From Perkinsus chesapeaki (taxonomy: Eukaryota > Perkinsozoa > Perkinsida > Perkinsidae): a stretch of 64,000 nucleotides of DNA. Made by a program: the position numbers and the translations under genes. Below the pieces are notes generated by a model. That model worked only from the letters and a program-made list of their open reading frames with translations. It ran no database searches and was not told where the DNA came from. Position 1 is the first letter of the stretch. Every line of letters begins with the position of its first letter. Where the stretch lies: the NCBI GenBank assembly GCA_013115145.1, contig JAAPAO010000068.1:30851-94850 (forward strand), written 5' to 3'. Positions 22,047 through 31,647 of this stretch are shown in pieces.

Positions 22047-23372
22047 TCAGGGATCCATATACATGTAATAAGCTGTAATTTTACATGATGCAGAACACCG
22101 ACGCCTTTTGAAGGCGCGCCCCGCTGTATGCCACGTAGGCCTATATGCCCTTGGGAAAGTTAGCCGACTACTAGTTGATCTCACGTAAGACACAACACTG
22201 CTGCTGTCTTCGTTTAGCTCTAGTTCTTCATCTTCATCATCTTCATCTTCATCATCTTCATCTTCATCTTCCTCGTCATCATCTTCACTGTCTTCATCGT
22301 CATCGCTGTGTTCATCGGAGTCCATATCATATTCATTATAGCCTTCGTTATAGACGTAGGAGGCTCTGTTGGGGCGGGCGGAGTCACTGGGCAGTGACGC
22401 ACTATATAGAATATCTTTTCCACCGTAGACCATCTGACGACACTTGCTGTAGTAAGTATCATACAGCTTGGCTTTGGGACCGAAATGCTTCGTCGGAGGG
22501 TGGTACACATGCATATAGGCATCGATTTCGACTTCGACTCGCCTGAACGTCCGAGTCCTCAAAGCCAGCATATCATCGCCGATAGGATAAACGTCGCAGA
22601 CGTGTTCGGAACCAGAGTACCCCGGAGGGGCTAGCTGCTCATTTGACACTTCTCGAAAGCAGAGAGGCTCCATTCGGTGCCTCATCGAAATCTTCAGCAG
22701 CCTCCATGTATTAGCGCGCGCGCTGCCAACCACCATGACGCTCAACGGGTCCTTAGAATCAGCTACTAGGGAGCAGCCTGTGAGCGGGGTGGACTCGGAA
22801 GACCATATCAACTTGGCTTGTGCAGATTCACCTATGGCTTCACGGTCGATACAGAAAAGTCTATTGTTGCCAAGCAAGATAAAAACGAAAACTTTGGTGA
22901 GGAGCATGCTTGTGGGTTCTGGACGGGATGCATGGTGTTCAATTAAGCCGTGAACTTTGATGGTAGATTTGGATTTAGGTCCGACTGATAAATCGTACTG
23001 GTTGAGCTTCCGCATATCATCATGTAGAATAAACAAGTGGTGGTTCTTGCTGTCATAATAGTAGACTACTTCACCTTTAAAGCCAGGCTTTAAGACCATA
23101 ACTTGCTCATCTCCTTTAAGAGGCTTTTTAATATGTAAACCATTACCGGTAGGATAAACACCAAGAAGCTCTTCATTCATAACAAATACGAATGATGGTG
23201 CCGCGCTTGCCAGAATCTCCTCTCGTGGACAGTCCAGTGTGAGTTCCCTCTTTCCAAGGTGTGGGGCGAACTCGTGAAGCATATCCGGCAGAGGGCCATT
23301 CCCAGCAGCCTTTTCGAGCATCTTATTGAACAAGCGCAGCTCTAGTGCCATAACATGTGGAGGCAGTCTCAT
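22047..23372 (-). CDS. Array copy 2, 441 residues, with acidic Asp/Glu tail insertion
   Basis: Starts MRLPPHVMALELRLFNKMLE and has the family core (CPREEILASAAPSFVFVMN, LLGVYPTGNGLHIKKP, VMVLKPGFKGEVVYYYD). Its first half is very similar to copy 3. It is about 70 residues longer than its siblings because of a Glu/Asp run near residues 350-395, encoded by a CTT/CAT-type triplet repeat. The C-terminus returns to the family end pattern (CKITAYYMYMDP, compare CKITTYYVYKD in copy 3). No introns, signal peptide or membrane span. Function unknown. Confidence 0.85.
   Translation of the reverse strand: MRLPPHVMALELRLFNKMLEKAAGNGPLPDMLHEFAPHLGKRELTLDCPREEILASAAPSFVFVMNEELLGVYPTGNGLHIKKPLKGDEQVMVLKPGFKGEVVYYYDSKNHHLFILHDDMRKLNQYDLSVGPKSKSTIKVHGLIEHHASRPEPTSMLLTKVFVFILLGNNRLFCIDREAIGESAQAKLIWSSESTPLTGCSLVADSKDPLSVMVVGSARANTWRLLKISMRHRMEPLCFREVSNEQLAPPGYSGSEHVCDVYPIGDDMLALRTRTFRRVEVEIDAYMHVYHPPTKHFGPKAKLYDTYYSKCRQMVYGGKDILYSASLPSDSARPNRASYVYNEGYNEYDMDSDEHSDDDEDSEDDDEEDEDEDDEDEDDEDEELELNEDSSSVVSYVRSTSSRLTFPRAYRPTWHTAGRAFKRRRCSASCKITAYYMYMDP
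22228..22315. repeat. Imperfect triplet repeat (CTT/CAT/CAC)
   Basis: Runs of TCATCTTCATCATCTTCATC on the + strand. It lies in frame inside array copy 2 and encodes the Asp/Glu run on the minus strand; its unit length of three keeps the frame open. Confidence 0.9.
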
Positions 23373-23694
23373 TGTAAGGGGTTAAGATTTGTCTATTGGC
23401 TGAAATGAGAAGCTTGGAAATGCATCCGGGACATCGCGAAGAATATCAGACATAACGTGAAGTCTACCAGTCGCTAACATCCGCTACTAGTGATAGCTGA
23501 GCACTATGTGTGACTAAAGCACTGTCCGCTCCTAGCCAGGTCGACCGCTTGCATAGGTTCCACCAACTCAACAAGCTATTAAGCATAATGAAAGTCATAA
23601 AAGTACAGCCATTGAATTGTAATGAACCCATACAATACCCCTTAAGGCTCAGGGTTAGGCTACAGTAGGATGATAACGTGCATCTTCAAAGCCA

Positions 23695-24804
23695 CTAGTC
23701 CTTGTACACGTAATACGTTGTTATCTTGCACGACGAGGCCTGTCGCTGCCTTTTGTTAGGGCAACCATTGTTGCCAGCGAATCCTGGGTAATCACGCGCT
23801 CGAGTCAACTGAGCAGCGGTATCTCCTACAGCGAGAGAATAAATAATATCGTTTCCGCCGCAGACCACTTGCTTAGTCTTGTTGTAGTAGCCGTCAAATG
23901 CCCCGGAGGCGGGACCCAAGACTTTAAGGGAGGAATCGATGAAGTGAAGATTAAGCCCTACACGGGTACCACCGAGAGATAGCATTGTCGCCACGATTAA
24001 GTCACTGGACAGGGGAAAGATGTGAAGGACTCTGTGGGCGACGTCCACGTCGGTAGCCGGCGCCATTTCGTCGCTCACCGCACGGAAATAAAGGGGATCT
24101 TTTCGGTACTTCAACTCGAAGCGTATTCGCGTCCACCTGTAGTCCGAAGCGAAGCCCAGTAAAGTAACACCGAGGGCATCACTTCCATGGAGTGACAAGC
24201 AGCACTCGCTAAGACCATCGCCTTCGGCGCACCAAATACTTCTGGCCTGCGCGTAGCTACCTACATCTGCACGATCGACACAGAACAACCGATCGGACGT
24301 ATCCAGTATGAAAAAGAATTCGTCAGTGCAGATCATCTGAGGCTTCCGTCCAGTCAACCCGTCGCAGTCTTTATGGAGACCATGGACATCAATGCTGGAA
24401 ATGGCCTCAGGTTCAGCTGATAAGTCGTACTGGTGGAGCTTCCGCATATCATCATGTAGAATAAACAAGTGGTTGTTCTTGCTGTCATAATAGTAGACTG
24501 CTTCACCTTTAAAGCCAGGCTTTAAGACCATAACTTGCTCAACTCCTTTAAAAGGCTTTTTAATATGTAAACCATTACCGGTAGGATAAACACCAAGAAG
24601 CTCTTCATTCATAACAAATACGAATGATGGTGATGGACTAACTAGAATCTCCTCTCGTGGACAGTCTAGTGTGAGTTCCCTCTTTCCGAGGTGTGGGGCG
24701 AACTCGTGAAGCATATCCGGCGGAGGGCCATTCCCAGCAGCCTTTTCGAGCATCTTGTGGAATAGGCGTAGCTCTAGTGCCATAACATGTGGAGGCAGTC
24801 TCAT
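23695..24804 (-). CDS. Array copy 3, 369 residues
   Basis: Starts MRLPPHVMALELRLFHKMLE. The first about 125 residues match copy 2 almost exactly (HEFAPHLGKRELTLDCPREE, GNGLHIKKP, KGEAVYYYDSKNNHLFILHD), while the remainder diverges strongly, an abrupt change consistent with gene conversion or recent duplication of the 5' half. The end reads SSCKITTYYVYKD. No introns. Function unknown; the repeated F-x-L-D-T-x-D-R-L-F-C-V-D-R-type segments fit a beta-rich fold. Confidence 0.85.
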   Translation of the reverse strand: MRLPPHVMALELRLFHKMLEKAAGNGPPPDMLHEFAPHLGKRELTLDCPREEILVSPSPSFVFVMNEELLGVYPTGNGLHIKKPFKGVEQVMVLKPGFKGEAVYYYDSKNNHLFILHDDMRKLHQYDLSAEPEAISSIDVHGLHKDCDGLTGRKPQMICTDEFFFILDTSDRLFCVDRADVGSYAQARSIWCAEGDGLSECCLSLHGSDALGVTLLGFASDYRWTRIRFELKYRKDPLYFRAVSDEMAPATDVDVAHRVLHIFPLSSDLIVATMLSLGGTRVGLNLHFIDSSLKVLGPASGAFDGYYNKTKQVVCGGNDIIYSLAVGDTAAQLTRARDYPGFAGNNGCPNKRQRQASSCKITTYYVYKD

Positions 24805-25085
24805 TATTCAGATGATAGGAGTAGCCGACTACAACCGGAACTTCACGAATAAGCAACGAACAATTCTAAACGATTTACATTTCCTGAAGGTTCGGAGGCG
24901 ACTGTTCAAGAAATCTCTTAATGCTGTCAAACCCGTCGCTGAAGGCAAAGAAAAATCTATTGCTAGCCGTGGAAACTCGGGGGGTCATTTGACACCGATG
25001 GCGCCTTTGCACAGCGCTAGTAACTCAACAGGGATTGATGTAGAAAAATATTGGTACCGTAACTTATCGCTTCCTAATTCAAATA

Positions 25086-26189
25086 TTATCTATAAACGTA
25101 GCAAGTGGCGACTCGACACCCTGTGGAGAATTCTATTCGATCAAGTCGAGACTCGGCAGTCTCAGCAGCATCAGGATCGAAGTCATCCGGTATATAGCAC
25201 TCAGCCAAAGTGTTGTCCTCTCTGCGAAGGTAGATCAAATCTCCCGGGCCCAGTACGATCTGCATGCCCTGTACCTTGATATAGTCACTGGTGGTGAGGC
25301 TGAGGGCCTTTCCCATAGGGCGCAGAGACCGACTATAAAGTGTGAGACAGCAGTTGATTTCTCCAGGTCGTCGGCTGACCACTCCGTAGAACAGGCCGTC
25401 TACATCGATAACCAATATTATATCCGCGGCTCTACCGTTATTTACCAAGACCAAATTGAAGTCGTCAACAGCATAGTCAAAATACAAAGGACACTTCCGC
25501 CTTTTCAACTTCAAAGTGTGGACAGAGTTCCGGTTGTAGCCAAGCATGACCACTTTTATCGCTTCGGGATCATTGGGAACCGACAGCAACATCCGCCTGG
25601 TGCCATTTTCCGAGTTGTAAACGAGCTTGGCTTGAGCAGTCTCACGGATGTCTGAGCGATCGATACAGAAGAGATGGCCCGATGAAAAGAGGATAAAGAC
25701 GAACTCGTCGGTGAGCTTCATGTCCAAGGGAGATTTGCTGGACGTCGAGCCCCGTGGTAATCCGAGGACTTCACTCGAAACACCGTTGCCTGCTAGCCCA
25801 TCTGCGAGGTTATACTGTATCAGCTTGCGGTTGCCTTCGCAGAGGATATATAGCTGGCGCTTCTCGACGTTATAGTAGTGAACGGACATGTCTTTAAAAG
25901 CAGGTTGTAATACCATCACCTCCTCACCTCTCTCAAGAGGCTTTCTAATATATACACCAGTAGGAGTAGGATAAACACCAAGAAGCTCTTCATTCATAAC
26001 AAATATAAATGATGGTGATGGACTAACCAGAATCTCCTCTCGTGGACAGTCTAGTGTGCAGTCCCGAGTTCCCAAGAACTCCGTATAAGGCTCGCCGACT
26101 TCCGGTAGCGCTCCGAGCCTGCCCGACTTCTCCAAAAGAACCTCGAACACCCGATGCTCCAACGCCATTACGTGAGCGGGCGTCTTCAT
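25086..26189 (-). CDS. Array copy 4, about 367 residues
   Basis: The Met at 26189 (MKTPAHVMALEHRVFEVLLE) was chosen because it matches the family start; an in-frame Met at 26207 would add six residues. The core (DCTLDCPREEILVSPSPSF, EELLGVYPTPTGVYIRKP, LERGEEVMVLQPAFKD) is at DNA level nearly identical to copies 1 and 5. The second half differs from all others (NDPEAIKVVMLGYNRN, YIKVQGMQIVLGPGDLIYLR). Ends CRVATCYVYR. No introns. Function unknown. Confidence 0.85.
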   Translation of the reverse strand: MKTPAHVMALEHRVFEVLLEKSGRLGALPEVGEPYTEFLGTRDCTLDCPREEILVSPSPSFIFVMNEELLGVYPTPTGVYIRKPLERGEEVMVLQPAFKDMSVHYYNVEKRQLYILCEGNRKLIQYNLADGLAGNGVSSEVLGLPRGSTSSKSPLDMKLTDEFVFILFSSGHLFCIDRSDIRETAQAKLVYNSENGTRRMLLSVPNDPEAIKVVMLGYNRNSVHTLKLKRRKCPLYFDYAVDDFNLVLVNNGRAADIILVIDVDGLFYGVVSRRPGEINCCLTLYSRSLRPMGKALSLTTSDYIKVQGMQIVLGPGDLIYLRREDNTLAECYIPDDFDPDAAETAESRLDRIEFSTGCRVATCYVYR

Positions 26190-26207
26190 AATCAATAACG
26201 CTCGCAA

Positions 26208-27353
26208 ACTAAAAAACCAAGTGTAGCGTAGCTCTGTTTACACTGACTATGGCGAGAGCACGATCGCCTTCATGTCAGAGACGCTACCACAAAAATTGGC
26301 AGCATTCCAGAAAACTGGCATCTCTCGACTCGATTGTTCAATAGCAAAGCTTTGAGGCTCAAATCAAGCAGATCTCCCAATGAACGACGACAGGTAGCTA
26401 ATCCGCATCTGTGGTCGGTAGACTAGCCTCACCGATCCGCCAAGGAAACACAATAGCTGCTCATCTGGGGATGAAACTATTAATAAGAGACCATGCAGGA
26501 GGGAGAGTACTGCACAAGCCCGATTGACGGGGAAGTTGCTTTGCAAACCTGTCGGGACTGTGAGCGATCTTGTTGATCCCAGCAACCCTCACCTCAGTAT
26601 CAGGCCTTGTATGATAATACGAAACCAAATCCGGAATTACTCCGGCGGAGTAATCCATCACTGTTATCAATTAAGACAGAATAAAGCTATCGGAAGATCT
26701 GTTGCTCGCTTCAGGCCACTGTGTCCGATTCCTCATCAATACTTTCGAGAGGTAAAAACGCAGTACCTCCGTGGCAACATAGAATTATCGCTACTACTAG
26801 AAGATTGAATATTTCTTTGGCCGACTACAAGTCTCGCAATTCTACGGTTTCATCGTCAAGTGTGTCATATTGTTCACTCACCACCGCTCAAGTACGACAG
26901 CACAGAAGACTACAACGTCCTTAGTCTTGCGAGGACTTCGCTAGTGCGTGTTGTAGTTCCTTCTTTGTTAGCTGCGCTAGCTGGATGTCAAACGTAAGCA
27001 AACAAGTATACGGGAGCCGGAAAGTAAAAGAATTACAAGGGGACCAGATACAGTGGAGAGGTAGAGGCAGCTAATTGGGTTGCTGACCGCCTCACGGCGC
27101 GCGTGGCATGGTAGGGGTGCGCGGCTGAGTAGCGCCTATACCGGCTCCCCAGGCTTCTTATCATATTTTATCTGTGCCACTCAGACTAGGTAGTAGTAAT
27201 GCGATGACGTTATCAACCAATACAGAAACATTAACACTATAATGCTAGTACAAATAGAATGACTTTAATCGATCGTATGGCCATTGAAAATACAACGCAC
27301 CAGCAACATGGAAAGCTGCCAATTAAAAAAGTAACAAATATCTACAACCGTCC
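26208..27353. other. Spacer of 1.1 kb, no gene seen
   Basis: Short open frames on both strands (for example 26364-26585 and 26524-26808) lack family features. No repeat of the array core was noticed. It separates array copies 4 and 5. Confidence 0.5.
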
Positions 27354-28508
27354 TCACGACACCATATAGGGATAATAGACGCTGATTCGCTTCGATTGTT
27401 CCCTACCAACATAGTCTCGCACCGTTTCCACCATATCTACTGTGTCGTGGTCGCTAACATAACTCCCCTCGCTGTCAGAGCTCCACTCGTCCTCAGGCAT
27501 AAATGACGGCGAGAAGGAGCTGTCATCTCGGAGGATATAAATGACGCCGTTCGGACCAGATACTATTTGCATGTCCCTCGCATCCACGTACTCCGGTGAT
27601 AGGATGACCGGATCCCCGATGAACCGGAACATCCTATCCCGCAGCTCAAGCCAGCACTCCCGAGGCCTACCGTCCACGTTGTGATAGGTGGCTAATGCAT
27701 AGATATTATCGTCAATAGGGTAGACCATACAGAGCCGAGCGCCGAAGGGGTCATCATGGTAGAGGTCGTGGGCCTGGTGTGGACGCTCCTTGAAATAGAG
27801 AGGGGCCCGGCGACTTTTCATCCTCAAACGCACCACAGTGACACCGGTACGATTTCTCAACAGGACACGGAGGCCCTTCGGATACGTCGGGCTCACCAAC
27901 AGCTGCTCGGCCCGGAATCTGGCACGCCCATTGGACCATATGAGATGGGCCTGCACACTCCTCCGGGGATGAGAGCGATCGATGCAGAATACATGGCGAA
28001 AACCGAACAGAGTGAAAATGAAGGGGCCGCTGCAGACCATCTGGAGGGCACTCCGCCTGTAGTCGGAGGCCCTGGGCAAGCCGAGCACCTCCATGATCGG
28101 ATGTGGCGGTCTATCAGGTTGAAGCTTGTAGTGGATCAATCCACGGTTACGATTGCACAGCACCACCAGGCATTTGCGCTTGCTGTCATAGTAGTAGACG
28201 GCATTACCTTTAAAACCAGGTTGTAATACCATAACCTCCTCACCTCTCTCAAGAGGCTTTCTAATATATACACCAGTAGGAGTAGGATAAACACCAAGAA
28301 GCTCTTCATCCATAACAAATATAAATGATGGTGATGGACTAACCAGAATCTCCTCTCGTGGACAGTCTAGTGTGCAGTCCCGAATTCCCAAGAACTCCGT
28401 ATAAGGCTCGCCGACCAGCTCTGTCACCGCACTGCCTCCACCGCGTGACTCCAATACGGCCTCGAACAGCCGCAGATCCAGCGCCAACGCATGAGACGGC
28501 AATATCAT
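27354..28508 (-). CDS. Array copy 5, 384 residues
   Basis: Starts MILPSHALALDLRLFEAVLE. It shares with copy 4 the segment EPYTEFLG-R-DCTLDCPREE and the identical core EELLGVYPTPTGVYIRKP, so it is its closest relative at the 5' end. The second half is distinct (RNRTGVTVVRLRMKSRRAPL, MQIVSGPNGVIYILRDDSSF) and has an acidic segment near the end (SSDSEGSYVSDHDTVDMVE). Ends KRISVYYPYMVS. No introns, no signal peptide. Function unknown. Confidence 0.85.
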   Translation of the reverse strand: MILPSHALALDLRLFEAVLESRGGGSAVTELVGEPYTEFLGIRDCTLDCPREEILVSPSPSFIFVMDEELLGVYPTPTGVYIRKPLERGEEVMVLQPGFKGNAVYYYDSKRKCLVVLCNRNRGLIHYKLQPDRPPHPIMEVLGLPRASDYRRSALQMVCSGPFIFTLFGFRHVFCIDRSHPRRSVQAHLIWSNGRARFRAEQLLVSPTYPKGLRVLLRNRTGVTVVRLRMKSRRAPLYFKERPHQAHDLYHDDPFGARLCMVYPIDDNIYALATYHNVDGRPRECWLELRDRMFRFIGDPVILSPEYVDARDMQIVSGPNGVIYILRDDSSFSPSFMPEDEWSSDSEGSYVSDHDTVDMVETVRDYVGREQSKRISVYYPYMVS

Positions 28509-29002
28509 TTATAAGCCCCTCCTACACAGTAGCTCATCGGTATTAGTAGTGCGCCATACAACAATCCCGAGAAATTATGCCCCGATGCCCCGATGATGAC
28601 AATGAAATGATTGTTCGGAAGGAGGTAGAGCAGAAAGCTGTACGTGATTAAGCTCTAATAGTTGCATCTGACGCTCCTCCGACTGCCATCGCATCATACG
28701 ACAATTTATTCCAAAACGAACGCGACTTCCCTGAGATTACTACCACACACAGTTCTGCAAGGAGCATTGCTGCCTTATGGCCTCCAATCAAAGGAGTTTC
28801 TCTTGCCATAATCCATCTGCCTCTAATGAGATCCAAGTCGAGTATAAAGAATTACCCGACATCTGTGGCCACGGTCGGCTATATACACGAGCCGGTCCGG
28901 CAAACTCCTAGGCTCTTCGCCAGCTCGCCTACAATAAGTACGCGAGCAACCGAAGAGCATTTCACAATAACTCAAGGGAAGATGAGGGAAACTGAAATAA
29001 CA
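28509..29002. other. Spacer, no gene seen
   Basis: About 0.5 kb between array copies 5 and 6. No conserved coding or repeat signal was recognised. Confidence 0.5.
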
Positions 29003-30112
29003 TCAATACGTGTGATATACCGTCAACCGCATTGGATCCTCGAGAGGAAGCATTTCTGAAACAGACGTGTCGATAGAGCTCACCGACTCGTCATCGCCAG
29101 CCTCGATGAACCGCCGCTGTACTCGAAAGGACGTATCCCTCCGAAGCACATAGACCACATCCCCAAAACCGCAAATCACTTCCATATCGGAGACTTCCCT
29201 ATGATCTTCAGCCACCTTCGTTGCGAAGCCGATCCTCCTAGAACTGCTATCCACCAGTTGAAGCTCACAACTTCTCCTATTAGAGTAGCGGGATGCTGTA
29301 CGATAAACCATTCCTAGTATGCCATACTCCAGCGGCACCACAGTCATCAACTTGTACGATTGTCCGGCTCCAGGCCATGGTACTTCCGACAGCTCCTCAA
29401 AGCAGCGCTTGCCCCCTTTATCGACGAGACGGAGGTCGACTATATTGATACCGAAGTACCCTAGAACAAGCACTCGGACACGGCGGGGATCGGAGGGGTT
29501 GAGGACCAAACGTTCGCAACGATCAGGGTTGTAGCAACCTCGCCAGCCACGATAAGCTTCAACGGTATCATGAACGGTCTGTCGATCGATGTAGAAGAGA
29601 TCGCCGAGCGGTGTTAAGATGTAGATGAAGTCTGTATTCGCAGCCATATCTAGTTTACGGCTCCGACACAGCCAAGGATCCGGCATGCCGGACACCTCGG
29701 AGACTTGCCCAGGTCGATCAGTTGCTTGTATATCGTATATTATCAACTCACGGTTATCCTCACATAAAACAAATAGTCTATATTCAATAGTATGATAATA
29801 ATAGATACCTTTACCTTCAAATCCAGGCTGTAATACAACACCCTCGTCACCCTGTACCAGAGGCTTTCTTATATTCAAACCGGTAGGGGTAGGGTAGACC
29901 CCATAGAGCTCATCGTTCATAATAAATATAAAAACCGGTGGTGGTGTCAAAAGCAGCGTGGCACTGACGTAGCTCAATGCGAGTTCCCTCCTTCTCAGTA
30001 CATTACAGAACTCCTTAAAAACTCCCGACAGGACGCCGTCTCGGCCGCGCCTCTGCATCAGCTCCATGAAGACGCTTACTTCCAGCGCTAAGACGTGACC
30101 AGGAGATTTCAT
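29003..30112 (-). CDS. Array copy 6, about 369 residues, second subgroup
   Basis: The Met at 30112 (MKSPGHVLALEVSVFMELMQ) fits the family start better than the upstream Met at 30142. This subgroup keeps ELYGVYPTPTGLNIRKP and VVLQPGFEGKGIYYYHTIEY but has replaced the CPREEIL segment. The stretch RLFVLCEDNRELIIYDIQAT followed by DRPGQVSEVSGMP is almost identical in copies 6, 7 and 8. Ends MRLTVYHTY. No introns. Function unknown. Confidence 0.85.
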   Translation of the reverse strand: MKSPGHVLALEVSVFMELMQRRGRDGVLSGVFKEFCNVLRRRELALSYVSATLLLTPPPVFIFIMNDELYGVYPTPTGLNIRKPLVQGDEGVVLQPGFEGKGIYYYHTIEYRLFVLCEDNRELIIYDIQATDRPGQVSEVSGMPDPWLCRSRKLDMAANTDFIYILTPLGDLFYIDRQTVHDTVEAYRGWRGCYNPDRCERLVLNPSDPRRVRVLVLGYFGINIVDLRLVDKGGKRCFEELSEVPWPGAGQSYKLMTVVPLEYGILGMVYRTASRYSNRRSCELQLVDSSSRRIGFATKVAEDHREVSDMEVICGFGDVVYVLRRDTSFRVQRRFIEAGDDESVSSIDTSVSEMLPLEDPMRLTVYHTY

Positions 30113-30210
30113 AAAGGGAAACTGACGGCAAGCGTAAGTCACCCTCCAGCCACCTTCACCTTAACTAAACAGCTACAGGCTACAAAGCCTAGGAAACTCT
30201 CATGACACTT

Positions 30211-31356
30211 CTAAGGAGAGTACCAAGTACCAACGTAGACGGCCAGTCTCTTGGGGTCATCAGGGCAGACGTCAGATATTATAGTGTCGGAGGACTTAAC
30301 TCGCTTCAACTCCAGATTGACATCCTTTTCCTCATAACGAGGCTGCTCTCCGAAAGATGTGTCCCTCCTTATTACGAATAAATGGTCACCGAAGCCTTCC
30401 AAGATCTGCATGTGATGAACCTCTTTACTGTCCTGCGCCACAGCGAGGCTATAGTAATCACTCCTTCGCAGTGAACTGTTGGTGAGGGAAAGATCGCAAA
30501 CGACTTTGCTACACATATATGTCCGTCTACGCGTCACCACGCCATAAATATGATGAGAAATCGGTATGACCGACACCAACGGTTCCAACAGATCGCCCCA
30601 GTGCACTTTAGACTCCGGGTAGGAGCCGTACCGCGGCTCTCGTCTCATCGAGTCGCTTTGGTCGTCCAACAGAACGTCGACAATGTGTATTGTGTCGCGA
30701 TCTATAGTCAGTACCTTAACCTTATGAGGGTACACGGGGCTCACTAGAAGGTGGTCACAACGACCTATTACTCCGCCAGCAGACCAGACCAGGAGGGCAT
30801 GACAGGAGCCACCTCTCACACTATTACGCTGAATGACGAAGAGGTGGCCAGTCGAAATGAGGATCAAAATGTGTTGGTCGGTGGCAGCCATATCGAACTT
30901 CTTACTGTAGCACTGTGACACGGTGGGCATGCCGGACACCTCGGAGACTTGCCCCGGTCGATCAGTTGCTTGTATATCGTATATTATCAACTTACGGTTA
31001 TCCTCACATAAAACAAATAGTCTATATTCAATAGTATGATAATAATAGATACCTTTACCTTCAAATCCAGGCTGTAATACAACACCCTCCGGTTCTCGTG
31101 CCATCAGCGTCTTTACAGCCACACCGGTAGCGGCAGGATAAGCTCCATAAAGCACATCATTCATTACATACGCGACCGATGGCGGTGGACTCAGTACAAT
31201 CTCACAGGCCAGTTTCTTAAAGACGAGCTTCCTCCTTGACATATAGGAGAAGAAACCCTCAAAGATTCCCGAGAGGTTACTAGACTGACCACGCTTATCT
31301 AGTACCTCCTCGAATATCCCCAATTCGAGAGCCAAAACATGTGCTGGAGTCCTCAT
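30211..31356 (-). CDS. Array copy 7, about 381 residues, second subgroup
   Basis: The Met at 31356 (MRTPAHVLALELGIFEEVLD) matches the family start; an in-frame Met three codons upstream is also possible. It shares the GFEGKGIYYYHTIEYRLFVL and CEDNRKLIIYDIQATDRPGQ block with copies 6 and 8, and its end (KSSDTIISDVCPDDPKRLAV) with copy 8. The middle (QHILILISTGHLFVIQRNSV) is its own. Only about 100 bp separate it from copy 6. No introns. Function unknown. Confidence 0.85.
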   Translation of the reverse strand: MRTPAHVLALELGIFEEVLDKRGQSSNLSGIFEGFFSYMSRRKLVFKKLACEIVLSPPPSVAYVMNDVLYGAYPAATGVAVKTLMAREPEGVVLQPGFEGKGIYYYHTIEYRLFVLCEDNRKLIIYDIQATDRPGQVSEVSGMPTVSQCYSKKFDMAATDQHILILISTGHLFVIQRNSVRGGSCHALLVWSAGGVIGRCDHLLVSPVYPHKVKVLTIDRDTIHIVDVLLDDQSDSMRREPRYGSYPESKVHWGDLLEPLVSVIPISHHIYGVVTRRRTYMCSKVVCDLSLTNSSLRRSDYYSLAVAQDSKEVHHMQILEGFGDHLFVIRRDTSFGEQPRYEEKDVNLELKRVKSSDTIISDVCPDDPKRLAVYVGTWYSP

Positions 31357-31647
31357 TAAATCCACGACTAAAAATCAACTCAGAGCTGCAGCACCCTCAT
31401 AGAAGAATCAAACCCATAGTACCGACCAGAAACCAGATTTGGCATCTCCGGTTGAGCCATCACCTTATCCGACACTTCCATTATAGACCGACTGCCAATC
31501 CGTCGGTGGCAGGAAATTGACAGGCTTCACCAGACACCCTGGGCATCCTCATCCGCCCCGAAATCCGAATAAGGCACACATTAGGTCAGCTCCGATAACG
31601 AATTGAACCAACTCAAATCCTAACTAGTTCAAAAGTACTGAGACATG

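Noticed and set aside
22175-22546. His/Leu-rich + strand frame
   Set aside because: It is the antisense shadow of the triplet repeat in array copy 2.
27756-28226. 156-codon + strand frame
   Set aside because: It lies wholly inside array copy 5 on the opposite strand and has no family features.
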